From Halochromatium sp. (GTDB lineage: Bacteria; Pseudomonadota; Gammaproteobacteria; Chromatiales; Chromatiaceae): DNA of 64,000 bases. The notes under the pieces are model-generated. The model was not told where the DNA came from. It did no database searches and was given only the letters and a program-made list of their open reading frames with translations. Position numbers and translations under genes: made by a program. Shown here piece by piece: positions 8,224 to 16,025 of the stretch. Position 1 is the stretch's first letter, and each line of letters starts with the position of its first letter. The DNA lies in contig POWB01000001.1 in assembly GCA_010912705.1 (NCBI GenBank), positions 62,001-126,000 on the forward strand, given 5' to 3'.

Positions 8224-9830
8224 GCTTGTGTCTCCGCAACCGCCTTGTCTTGATTCGACTCAGGCGCTTGCTCGAGCCCGTTCTGGGCCGACGGCTCGAT
8301 CTTGGCCTCAGCTTGATTGGCTGCTATGACCTGCTGATGTGCTACGGCCTGCCTCTCCGCCCCGGCCTGCGCCTTCGCTTCAGCCTGTTTCTTCGCCTCA
8401 GCCTCGCGCTTGTGCCTGGCCATCGCCTCACGCTTGGCACGCTTCTGCGCCTCGAGCCGCTGCGCGCGATGCTCGGCGAGGCGTTTGGTCTCGGTCTGCT
8501 TCTGCTTGGCCCGACCACGCGCGGCCAGCTCGCCCTTGGCGTGATTAAAGAACTGCACCAGCGGGATGTGCGCGGGACAGACATAGGCGCAGGAGCCGCA
8601 GCCGATGCAGTCCATCAAACCATTCGAGACCGCGCCATCGAGATCGCCACTGCGCACATGGGCCGCCATGCCGAGCGGTACCAGTCCACAGGGACAGGCC
8701 TGCACACAGCTGCCACAGCGGATGCAGGGCTGCGGCTCACGCTTGCCGGTCTCGGCTGCGGTCAGCGCCAGGATGCCGTTGGTGCCCTTCATCACCGGTA
8801 CCCGCAGCTCCGGAATCGGCTGCCCCATCATCGGCCCGCCGGCGATCAAACGCTCGGGTTCTTCGCGGAAACGCCCGCAATGCTCGACCAGGTCTTCGAT
8901 CTTGGTGCCGATCAGCACCCGCAGGTTCTTCGGCGCGCTGATCGCCCCACCGGTGACGCTGATCACGCGCGAGACCAGCGGCTGCCCGAAGCGTAGCGCC
9001 TCATGCACGGCGAAGGCTGTCGCAGGGTTGTGGACCACGACACCAATGTCAGCGGTCAGGCCCCTCGCCGGCGTCTCCTGACCGGTCAGGGTTTGCACCA
9101 GATGCTTTTCCGAGCCCATCGGATAGCGCATCGGCAGCCGCACCACATCAGCCCCATCGAGTTCGGCCGTGGCACGCTGCATCGCCGCCAGCGCCTCGGG
9201 CTTGTTGCCCTCGATTCCGATGAGCAGGCGATCGACGCCGAGCGCCCGTGCCATGATGCGCGCACCATCCACGATCGCCTCAGCCTGCTCGCGCATCAGT
9301 TGATCGTCGCAGGTCAGATAGGGCTCGCACTCGGAGCCATTGATGACCAAGGTCGTCAGCTTGTAGCGCTTGCCGAGTCCAAGCTTGACCGCCGATGGAA
9401 AGGTCGCGCCCCCCATGCCGACGACGCCAGCATCCGCCACTCGCTGCGCGATCTCAGCCGGCTCCAACGCAAAGGGATCAGCGACACCTTCGATACGCTT
9501 GTGCCAGCGATCCTTGCCATCCGGCTGCAGGGTAATGGTGCGCACCGAGAGTCCGGAGGGGTGATTGGCGGGATACAGACCCAGCCCAACGATGCGACCC
9601 GAGGTCGGCGCATGGATCGGCGCCGAGACCGCGCCCTGAGCCTGGGCGATGCGCTCGCCCTTGGCGACATACTGACGTCGCTGCACCAGCGGATTGGCGA
9701 TCGCGCCGATATGCTGCTGTAACGGGATATGCAGCAGCTTCGGCATCGGCAAAGGCTCGATCGGCCGACCAGCGGCGAGGGTCTTGCGGTCGTCGGGATG
9801 CACGCCGCCACGGATTCGGAACAGTTGCAT
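8217..9830 (-). CDS. rnfC: Rnf electron transport complex subunit C
   Basis: This 537-residue peripheral subunit corresponds to the NADH-oxidising part of complex I and is thought to be the NAD-binding, FMN and iron-sulfur subunit. The N-terminal half has the Nqo1-like region with ADAGVVGMGGATFPSAVKLG. Two 4Fe-4S motifs follow at about residues 380-430: CIRCGSCVQACP and CIGCGSCAYVCP. The last ~90 residues are a Lys/Ala/Glu-rich, charged tail probably forming a helix or coiled coil; such tails are common and variable in RnfC. It sits between rnfB and rnfD in the canonical order. Confidence 0.95.
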   Translation of the reverse strand: MQLFRIRGGVHPDDRKTLAAGRPIEPLPMPKLLHIPLQQHIGAIANPLVQRRQYVAKGERIAQAQGAVSAPIHAPTSGRIVGLGLYPANHPSGLSVRTITLQPDGKDRWHKRIEGVADPFALEPAEIAQRVADAGVVGMGGATFPSAVKLGLGKRYKLTTLVINGSECEPYLTCDDQLMREQAEAIVDGARIMARALGVDRLLIGIEGNKPEALAAMQRATAELDGADVVRLPMRYPMGSEKHLVQTLTGQETPARGLTADIGVVVHNPATAFAVHEALRFGQPLVSRVISVTGGAISAPKNLRVLIGTKIEDLVEHCGRFREEPERLIAGGPMMGQPIPELRVPVMKGTNGILALTAAETGKREPQPCIRCGSCVQACPCGLVPLGMAAHVRSGDLDGAVSNGLMDCIGCGSCAYVCPAHIPLVQFFNHAKGELAARGRAKQKQTETKRLAEHRAQRLEAQKRAKREAMARHKREAEAKKQAEAKAQAGAERQAVAHQQVIAANQAEAKIEPSAQNGLEQAPESNQDKAVAETQAC

Positions 9831-9902
9831 CGAACAGGCCTCAGCGAGCGTGAATAGAATGGATCATGCGTCAACAGAGCGGATCAAGCTTCAATCGATG
9901 GG

Positions 9903-10430
9903 TCAGGCCGCCACCGGCTGCGGCCAGACCCAATTCGATGGGGTCTGAGTTGGGCTGCGCATCTCGATGCACTCGGTCGGGCAGTCCTCGGCGCAGTCGC
10001 CACAGCCGATGCAGGCGTCCTCGAACACGGCATGGATCTGATCCTTAGCGCCGACGATGGCATCGGTCGGGCAGCGCTTGAAGCACTTGGTGCAGCCGAC
10101 ACAGAGTCGCTCGTGGACAAAGGCCACCTTCGGCGCCTGCTCGGCAACCGCGCTCAGATCAACGCTCACCCCGAGGCGCTGTGCCAAGGCCTGCGCCAAG
10201 GCTCGACCACCGGGCGGACAGAGGGTCACTGGCGCCTTGCCCTCGGCAATCGCCGCTGCAGCAGGGGCACAGCCTGGAAAGCCACATTGGCCACATTGAG
10301 AGCCGGGCAACAGTGCCTCGATCTCGGCCACCAGCGGACTCTCCTCAACCTTCAAGAAACGCGCCGCAACGCCGAGCAGCGCGCCAAGCCCAAGGCCAAG
10401 GGTGGTCAAGCTCAGGATCGCAAAAACCAT
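9903..10430 (-). CDS. rnfB: Rnf electron transport complex subunit B (ferredoxin-like)
   Basis: This 175-residue iron-sulfur subunit has an N-terminal membrane anchor (~1-25), a CQCG-type cluster motif (GSQCGQCGFPGC with a further Cys in TLCPPGG), and two 4Fe-4S ferredoxin motifs (CVGCTKCFKRCP and CIGCGDCAEDCP). In known Rnf complexes it is the entry or exit point for ferredoxin electrons. GGAGCC lies eight bases before the start. A ~125-bp gap with short tandem repeats separates it from rnfA. Confidence 0.95.
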   Translation of the reverse strand: MVFAILSLTTLGLGLGALLGVAARFLKVEESPLVAEIEALLPGSQCGQCGFPGCAPAAAAIAEGKAPVTLCPPGGRALAQALAQRLGVSVDLSAVAEQAPKVAFVHERLCVGCTKCFKRCPTDAIVGAKDQIHAVFEDACIGCGDCAEDCPTECIEMRSPTQTPSNWVWPQPVAA

Positions 10431-10449
10431 GATGTCGAAGGCTCCAAAA

Positions 10450-10483
10450 TTAGCGCTGCGTTAGCGCTGCGAATAGCGCTGCG
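10450..10483. repeat. Short tandem repeat between rnfB and rnfA
   Basis: TTAGCGCTGCG occurs twice and is followed by the related AATAGCGCTGCG, giving three near-identical 11-12 bp units in the rnfA-rnfB gap. The AGCGCT core is palindromic. No regulator is known to me for it. Confidence 0.7.
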
Positions 10484-10554
10484 AATAGGCTCGCGTGCGG
10501 GGCTATAAGGGTTTCCGGCTGGCTCCGCCCGGCGATCGGTTGGAACGACCATCC

Positions 10555-11130
10555 TCACGCCAGCCCCGCGAACCCCATAAAGGCCAGCGACAGCAGCCCG
10601 GCAACGATGAAGGCAATCGGCGCCCCGGCGAAGGTCGCCGGCACCTGCGCCAGTGCCAGGCGCTCGCGCAGCCCGGCAAAGAGCACCATCACCAAGGTGA
10701 AACCGAGCGCTGAGCCAAACCCATAGAGCAGGCTCTCGACAAAGCGGTGCTGCTCCTGGACGTTGAGCAAGGCCACGCCCAAGACCGCGCAATTGGTCGT
10801 AATCAACGGCAGGAAGATGCCAAGCACCTGATACAGTGTCGGCGAGAGCTTGCGCACGACCATCTCGGTGAACTGGACGACGGCTGCAATCACCAAGATA
10901 AAGGTCAGGATGCGCAGAAAGCCGATATCGAGCGGCTCCAGCACCAGATGCTCCAGCACCCAACTGGCCGCCGCGGCCAAGGTCAGGACAAAGGTCGTTG
11001 CCAACCCCATGCCCAGCGCGGTATCAAGCTTCCCGGACACCCCCATGAACGGGCAGAGGCCAAGGAACTTGACCAAAACCACGTTGTTTACTAGCGCGGT
11101 GGCTAGGATCAGCATCAGAGACTCAGTCAT
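10555..11130 (-). CDS. rnfA: Rnf electron transport complex subunit A
   Basis: This is a 191-residue integral membrane subunit, first gene of the operon, with about six hydrophobic helices. The typical start region [18 protein letters not shown] and the central [19 protein letters not shown] carry the conserved Cys residues shared with RnfE. RnfA and RnfE form the membrane core that houses a 2Fe-2S centre in recent structures. The upstream region holds a sigma-54-type promoter and NifA-type sites, so the operon is probably induced under nitrogen-fixing conditions. Confidence 0.95.
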   Translation of the reverse strand: MTESLMLILATALVNNVVLVKFLGLCPFMGVSGKLDTALGMGLATTFVLTLAAAASWVLEHLVLEPLDIGFLRILTFILVIAAVVQFTEMVVRKLSPTLYQVLGIFLPLITTNCAVLGVALLNVQEQHRFVESLLYGFGSALGFTLVMVLFAGLRERLALAQVPATFAGAPIAFIVAGLLSLAFMGFAGLA

Positions 11131-11216
11131 GGGGCTTTAGCAACGTCCTCTCGGGGAAGCCATGCGAGCAGTCACAGCTACACGCACTCGGCCGCATTCG
11201 GCACTCGTAGCGATAA

Positions 11217-11232
11217 AGCAAATCGGATGCCA
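11217..11232 (-). promoter_or_regulatory. Sigma-54 (RpoN) promoter of the rnf operon
   Basis: Read on the minus strand the site is TGGCATCCGATTTGCT, matching TGGCAC-N5-TTGC with the invariant GG and GC ten bases apart. Transcription should start near 11206, about 75 bases before rnfA. The two upstream TGT-N10-ACA sites make it a NifA-dependent candidate. Confidence 0.7.
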
Positions 11233-11366
11233 GTGCTGCGCGTCCATCGCGTTTAGCGCATGAGCTGATCCCAATAATCGAGCGGAAACCCTTTGAAACG
11301 AAGCACCTTCGTCACAGCTACCTTGCCTTGGATAGGCTGATGCGAATGAACCGGCCACTCGAAGCT

Positions 11367-11382
11367 TGTCGTGGACAGAACA
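11367..11382. promoter_or_regulatory. NifA-type upstream activator site, proximal
   Basis: TGT-CGTGGACAGA-ACA matches the TGT-N10-ACA consensus. It lies roughly 170 bases upstream of the predicted rnf transcription start. Confidence 0.6.
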
Positions 11383-11407
11383 GCCGCGATGCTGCAGCGC
11401 AGCACAT

Positions 11408-11423
11408 TGTCAGAAACCCTACA
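11408..11423. promoter_or_regulatory. NifA-type upstream activator site, distal
   Basis: TGT-CAGAAACCCT-ACA is a second TGT-N10-ACA match, 41 bases (about four helical turns) from the proximal site, which would place both on the same face of the DNA. Confidence 0.6.
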
Positions 11424-11489
11424 AATCCAGATGTTGCGCTTGTCGATTGTGCATGTTTTTCAACCTCACTAACCTAGATAGTTCATGAA

Positions 11490-11662
11490 TCTCACGCAAA
11501 GAAGCGAAGACGCGAAGACGCGAAGACGCCAAGGAAACCAAGCGCTTGGACAGGTTTTTGTGGCCTGATGGGTCGTTTGCAACAAACAGGCACTCGGGTC
11601 AACTATTGGCCACAAGATCCGTATTCTTCGCGTTCTTTGCGGCTTCGCGGCTTCGCGTGAAA
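11490..11662. repeat. MITE-like element with GCGAAG-rich inverted ends between rnf and nifLA
   Basis: The left end reads CTCACGCAAAGAAGCGAAG followed by three GACGCGAA-type units; the right end, inverted, reads TTTCACGCGAAGCCGCGAAG. The ~170-bp element is non-coding. It separates the rnf regulatory region from the nifL promoter region. The remainder of the 11131-11927 gap holds the sigma-54 and activator sites annotated separately and no gene that I can support. Confidence 0.6.
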
Positions 11663-11744
11663 CATCCGGGCTAGAGTCAGAATCTTTTTCGGCAATCGCC
11701 AAAGTTCAACGCAAGACGCCGTCTCAACGCTGATCGCTGCTATT

Positions 11745-11760
11745 CGGCATGAATTCTGCA
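11745..11760 (+). promoter_or_regulatory. Candidate sigma-54 promoter of nifLA
   Basis: CGGCATGAATTCTGCA contains GG-N10-GC with partial consensus on both sides. It would start transcription near 11771, about 157 bases before nifL. In Klebsiella nifLA is transcribed from a sigma-54 promoter activated by NtrC; no clear NtrC site is visible here, so the assignment is tentative. Confidence 0.4.
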
Positions 11761-11927
11761 TAAGATACGCGATGCCAACGACGGCCCCAGATGTCACCCC
11801 GCTGGCTCGAGCGCTCAGACAAAGGTAAGAGCCGGATCAGATAAGCGAGACGCATCGTCTCGCTGCAGCGGCCAACGTCCGCCTTGGCGGCACAACAACG
11901 ATAAGTCACGAGAGAGGAGAGACACCC

Positions 11928-13646
11928 ATGGCCCAATCATTGCCGGAGACTAGCGCGTCGCGCTCGCAACATCCGAGCCCTCCGAGCACGCACTCGCCCG
12001 GCCTGATGTCAGAGCCCAATGGGCAACCGCTGGTACGCAATGCCATCTCGGCGTTTCTTCGGCAGCCGCCTGCAGGCACTCCACCTGAGGTCATCACCGC
12101 CCTGCGACTGATGGCCGGTGATGCCTCCGATCCACTGCCGCCGCGGCTCTATTTCGAGACCGTCGAGCAATCTCCAGTCGCCATCTCGATCACCGACCCA
12201 GCGGCAAACGTCCTCTACGCAAACGCCGCCTTCGAGCACCTGACCGGCTATCTGCGCGACGAGGTGCTGGGTAAGAACCAGTCGATCCTCTCCAGCAATG
12301 CGACACCGGACAGCATCTACCGGCAGCTCTGGCGCACCATCCAGCGCAAAAAGACCTGGACAGGGACCCTGGTCAACCAGCGCAAGGGCGGCGACGAATA
12401 CCTCGCCGAGCTGATCATCTCGCCGGTGCTCAACAGCAGCGGCGAGATCGCCTATTTCCTCGGCATGCACCGCGACGTCACGCGCGAGCACGAGCTGGCC
12501 TCCGCCCTCAGGCAGCAGAAGACGCGTATCGAGAACGTGCTCGACGCTGCCCCAACGGTGATGGTGCTGCTCGATGCCAAGGGCGAGATCATCCTCGACA
12601 ACATGGAGTACAAGAAGCTCTTTGGCGACCTGCGCGGGCGCGAGCCCTTGCCGCTGATCCGCGCCGCGCTGCGTGAGCAGGCCGGCTTCGACCCCATCGA
12701 GCGCACCGTCCCAGCCACCGGCAAGGGTGAAGACTTCAAGAATGTCGAGATCAGCCTCGAGGCGCCCGGCCATCTCGGACCGCGTTGGTTCTCCTGCTCC
12801 GGCACTTGCATCAGCGAGCAGGACGGCAGCGCCCGCAGCTACTTTGGCCGCGGCAAACACGGCGATGCCCGCCTGTTGCTGCTCGCCACCGACGTCACCG
12901 CCCGCCACCGCGAGATCGAGCGCGCACATCTGGAGCATCTGCGCGCCCGCATTGCCGAGCAACGCCTGACCCAGGGCATGCGCGAGGCGCTGACCGCGGC
13001 TAGCTATCAGATTCAGACCCCCCTCAATCTGCTGCGCGCCGCCAGCGCCATGCTCAACAATGGTGCTGGTACCCTCGAGGGCTTTGCGCCGACCCTCGCG
13101 CAGATCACCGAGACTAGCGAGCAGGCGCTCAAGACCTTGCAAGCGGCACTCCCAGACGAGATCATCGAGGCCGGCGTCAGCGTCAATGTCAACGAGCTCG
13201 TGCGCCATGTGCTCGCGCTCGAGACCGATGCCCTGCTGGCCTCCGGTGTCACCGTCGACTGGCGCCCGGCGCATGTGCTACCCGAGATCACCGCCCGTCA
13301 GACCGAACTACGCTCGCTGTTCAAAAACCTGATCGATAACGCCTTACAAGCAACCCGGGAGGGCGCAAGCGGCCAACGTGAGCTGCACATCAGCACCCGC
13401 GCGCTCGATGACGCGATCGAGGTCTGCATCCAAGACAGCGGCCCCGGTTTCCCGAGTGGCGATCGCTACAAGGCCTTTGAGCCCTTCTATATCGGTTGGC
13501 GCAACCGCCGCGGCCGGGCTGGCATGGGATTGCCGCTAGCACAGGAGATCGCCAACCAGCATGGCGGCAGCATCGAGATCGATCCAGACTATAGCGATGG
13601 CTGCCGCCTGCTTGTTACTCTAACAAACGCCCTGCCCCGTGACTGA
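11928..13646 (+). CDS. nifL: Nitrogen fixation regulatory protein NifL
   Basis: This 572-residue anti-activator senses redox, oxygen and nitrogen status and holds NifA inactive. PAS1 (~58-180) contains ETVEQSPVAISITD and LGKNQSIL, very close to the FAD-binding PAS of Azotobacter NifL. PAS2 follows (~190-300). The dimerisation helix reads AASYQIQTPLNLLRAA, with Tyr where histidine kinases and Azotobacter NifL have His, so no phosphotransfer is expected. The C-terminal GHKL ATP-binding domain keeps LFKNLIDNALQA, DSGPGFPSG and GRAGMGLPLAQEI. AGAGGAGAG before the ATG is a strong ribosome-binding site. Its stop overlaps the nifA start, typical of coupled nifLA synthesis. Confidence 0.93.
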   Translation: MAQSLPETSASRSQHPSPPSTHSPGLMSEPNGQPLVRNAISAFLRQPPAGTPPEVITALRLMAGDASDPLPPRLYFETVEQSPVAISITDPAANVLYANAAFEHLTGYLRDEVLGKNQSILSSNATPDSIYRQLWRTIQRKKTWTGTLVNQRKGGDEYLAELIISPVLNSSGEIAYFLGMHRDVTREHELASALRQQKTRIENVLDAAPTVMVLLDAKGEIILDNMEYKKLFGDLRGREPLPLIRAALREQAGFDPIERTVPATGKGEDFKNVEISLEAPGHLGPRWFSCSGTCISEQDGSARSYFGRGKHGDARLLLLATDVTARHREIERAHLEHLRARIAEQRLTQGMREALTAASYQIQTPLNLLRAASAMLNNGAGTLEGFAPTLAQITETSEQALKTLQAALPDEIIEAGVSVNVNELVRHVLALETDALLASGVTVDWRPAHVLPEITARQTELRSLFKNLIDNALQATREGASGQRELHISTRALDDAIEVCIQDSGPGFPSGDRYKAFEPFYIGWRNRRGRAGMGLPLAQEIANQHGGSIEIDPDYSDGCRLLVTLTNALPRD

Positions 13647-15360
13647 CCGAGATCCAGTGACGATGTACGACAAGGAGCTCCCGGACGCGCCAGCTCGGGA
13701 CATGCGCCCAAGTACGCGCCCAAGTACGCGCCCAGAAGCCGCCCCCAATACAACCGCAGTGACGCCCCCAGAAACAGGACCAGCTATGCACCGGGCCGAT
13801 CTGCTCGAGGCGCAGCTCGCTGCGCTCTTTGATGTCAGCCGCATCCTCAGCCGCTCACTGCAGCTGCGCGAGACCTTGCGCGCAGTGCTGCAGACATTGC
13901 ACGAGCGCGGTCGCCTCTGCTTGGGCATGGTCAGCCTGCTTGATGAGGAATCGGGGGATCTGCTCATCAGCGCCCTACACGACGACGACGCCGCTCCCTT
14001 TGAAAAGGTGCGTTATCGTCGCGGTGAAGGCGTCATCGGGCATATTCTCGAGACCAATCAAGAATGGCTGCTGGAACGGGTCAGCGACGAGCCCCGTTTC
14101 CTCGATAAGCTTGGCATGTTCAATCGCGAGCTGCCGTTCATCGGCGTGCCGATCCGCATCGGTGACGGCCCGGCTGCCGGGGTCTTCGCGCTGCAGCCGT
14201 CGGTGCAGGATGAGCACCTGCAGCAGCGGGCGCGTTTCGCCGAGATGGTCGCCAATCTCATTGGCCAGGCAGTGCTGCTGGCACGCTCGGTCGAGGCCGA
14301 GCGCCGTGCCCTGCGCGAAGAGCGCGATGCCCTACGCCGCCATGTCAAAGGCACCCACGGCTTCGACAGCATCATCGGCCACACCCAGCGCATGCGCATC
14401 GTCTTCGAGCAGGTGCGGCAGGTCGCGAAGTGGAACACCACGGTCTTGGTGCGTGGCGAATCCGGCACCGGTAAGGAGCTGATCGCCAACGCCATCCATT
14501 ACAACTCGCCACGGGCACAGAGCACCTTCGTCAAGCTCAACTGCGCGGCACTGCCGGACAATCTGCTCGAATCCGAGCTCTTCGGCCACGAGAAGGGTGC
14601 TTTCACCGGAGCCGTCAGCCAGCGCAAAGGACGCTTCGAGCAGGCCGACGGCGGCACCCTGTTTCTCGATGAGATCGGCGAGATCAGCCCGGCCTTCCAG
14701 GCCAAGCTGCTGCGCGTGCTGCAAGAGGGTGAGTTCGAGCGCGTCGGCGGCAGCCGCACTATCAAGGTCGATGTGCGGGTGATCGCAGCCACCAACCGCA
14801 ACCTGGAGCAAGAGGTCAAGGCCGGCGAGTTCCGCGAAGACCTCTATTACCGGCTCAACGTGATGCCGATCGTGATGCCGGCGCTGCGCGAGCGCATCGA
14901 AGACGTGCCCGAGCTAGCTCAGTTCCTCGTCGCCAAGGTCGCCAAGCAGCAGGGCCGCGAGCTCAGCATCACCGACAGCGCGCTGCGCGTGCTGATGCGC
15001 TACGACTGGCCCGGCAACGTGCGCGAGCTCGAGAACTGCATGGAACGCGCGGCCGTGATGAGCGAATGCGGCATCATCGACCGCGATGTGATCGACCTGA
15101 CCGGACTCGATGTCGGCAACCTGCCGGAACCGCGCGCGGCGTTTTCCTCAGCGGCCGGTTTGGGCGCAAGCTCTGGCGCCAGTGCCACAGACGACGCGAT
15201 CGACTTCGATGATCCGGACGTCGACGAGCGCGAGCGGGTGATCGCCGCGCTCGAGCAAGCCGGCTGGGTCCAGGCCAAGGCCGCGCGCCTACTCAACATG
15301 ACCCCGCGCCAGATCGCCTATCGAATTCAGACGATGAATATCAAGGTGAAGCAGTTTTGA
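13639..15360 (+). CDS. nifA: Nif-specific sigma-54 activator NifA
   Basis: This 573-residue enhancer-binding protein activates nif promoters with sigma-54. An N-terminal GAF domain (~60-220) follows a ~50-residue Pro/Thr/Arg-rich leader containing a 12-bp tandem repeat ([10 protein letters not shown]). The AAA+ domain has Walker A GESGTGKE (~273), the sigma-54 contact loop GAFTGA (~320) and LFLDEIGE. The C-terminal Fis-type helix-turn-helix is [20 protein letters not shown]. The four-cysteine linker of oxygen-sensitive rhizobial NifA is absent, so oxygen control is expected through NifL. The GTG at 13639 overlaps nifL by eight bases; ATGs at 13663 and 13786 are alternative starts. Confidence 0.94.
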   Translation: MTDRDPVTMYDKELPDAPARDMRPSTRPSTRPEAAPNTTAVTPPETGPAMHRADLLEAQLAALFDVSRILSRSLQLRETLRAVLQTLHERGRLCLGMVSLLDEESGDLLISALHDDDAAPFEKVRYRRGEGVIGHILETNQEWLLERVSDEPRFLDKLGMFNRELPFIGVPIRIGDGPAAGVFALQPSVQDEHLQQRARFAEMVANLIGQAVLLARSVEAERRALREERDALRRHVKGTHGFDSIIGHTQRMRIVFEQVRQVAKWNTTVLVRGESGTGKELIANAIHYNSPRAQSTFVKLNCAALPDNLLESELFGHEKGAFTGAVSQRKGRFEQADGGTLFLDEIGEISPAFQAKLLRVLQEGEFERVGGSRTIKVDVRVIAATNRNLEQEVKAGEFREDLYYRLNVMPIVMPALRERIEDVPELAQFLVAKVAKQQGRELSITDSALRVLMRYDWPGNVRELENCMERAAVMSECGIIDRDVIDLTGLDVGNLPEPRAAFSSAAGLGASSGASATDDAIDFDDPDVDERERVIAALEQAGWVQAKAARLLNMTPRQIAYRIQTMNIKVKQF

Positions 15361-15383
15361 CTGCAAGCTCTGAGCACTTGCGC

Positions 15384-15755
15384 TCAAGAGATCTCAACAA
15401 GGTACGGAACTCGGACCCCAGGCTCGGCCGCCGAGAAATCTTTGGTATTTCTGGTCACCAGCAGAGCGCCTTGATGGATGGCCGTAGCCCAGACAATCGC
15501 GTCAGGCAGTTTGATGCGCCGGCTTCTTCGCAGCACAACCGCGCGCTCCGCGACGGCGTCGTCAAGATCAATGCGAATGAATCGGCGCAGAAAGCGTTTC
15601 ACCTCGTCATCTTCGTCCGGTTGCGCCCCAACCAGGACTTCCATCCAGGTTATCAGGCTGATCAACGGCCGCTCGTAGCGTGCGATCTCGTCTTTGGCTT
15701 CGGCAATCCCGTTCAAATAGTCGATCAGGATGTTGGTATCGAGCAAAGCCCTCAT
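15384..15755 (-). CDS. vapC: VapC-type PIN-domain ribonuclease toxin
   Basis: This 123-residue PIN-domain protein carries the acidic metal-binding residues of the family: LLDTNILIDYL at the N terminus, WMEVLVG, LPDAIVWATA and RNTKDF near the end. VapC toxins cleave tRNA or rRNA when freed from their antitoxin. The ATG at 15755 is chosen because it overlaps the antitoxin stop as ATGA and gives the normal family length; an upstream in-frame codon would place 21 unrelated residues ahead of the PIN start. It is convergent with nifA. Confidence 0.9.
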   Translation of the reverse strand: MRALLDTNILIDYLNGIAEAKDEIARYERPLISLITWMEVLVGAQPDEDDEVKRFLRRFIRIDLDDAVAERAVVLRRSRRIKLPDAIVWATAIHQGALLVTRNTKDFSAAEPGVRVPYLVEIS

Positions 15756-15982
15756 TGATCCCAGTCCGACCGCATGCGCTCCTGATACGCAAGACCATCT
15801 TCTCGACGCTCTCGCCACAGCCCGAACGCGGCATCTCCATCGACCGATTGGTACCTTCGGAGATAGTCTGAGACTGCATGCCGAATGAGCTCGGCGCGAG
15901 ACAGCTGCATCTGCTCGGCAAGTGCCTCGAGTGGCTCGATCTGTTCGTCAGGTAACTCGACTAAGGTTCGCATCGCCTGCAT
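15752..15982 (-). CDS. Ribbon-helix-helix antitoxin of the VapBC module
   Basis: This 76-residue protein has a CopG/ribbon-helix-helix N-terminal half (RTLVELPDEQIEPLEALAEQ, then SRAELIRHAVSDYLRR) that should bind the operator and repress the pair. The C-terminal half (WRERREDGLAYQERMRSDWD) is the likely toxin-neutralising tail. It precedes vapC with a four-base overlap. The exact antitoxin subfamily (VapB versus CopG-like) is not certain. Confidence 0.87.
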   Translation of the reverse strand: MQAMRTLVELPDEQIEPLEALAEQMQLSRAELIRHAVSDYLRRYQSVDGDAAFGLWRERREDGLAYQERMRSDWDQ

Positions 15983-16025
15983 CCAATTAAAGTCTGGCCA
16001 ATATCGACAAGCAGCTACTAGCCCG

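Noticed and set aside
7370..8329. Plus-strand open frame opposite rnfD (319 codons)
   Set aside because: Ser/Arg/Pro-rich shadow frame; rnfD is certain from its motifs and operon position.
12009..13274. Long minus-strand open frame opposite nifL (421 codons)
   Set aside because: It lies fully inside the strongly supported nifL gene, has no ribosome-binding site and has no recognisable domain.
15000..15110. Oxygen-sensing cysteine motif in NifA
   Set aside because: Only the pair in [13 protein letters not shown] is present; the four-Cys linker pattern of rhizobial NifA is missing.
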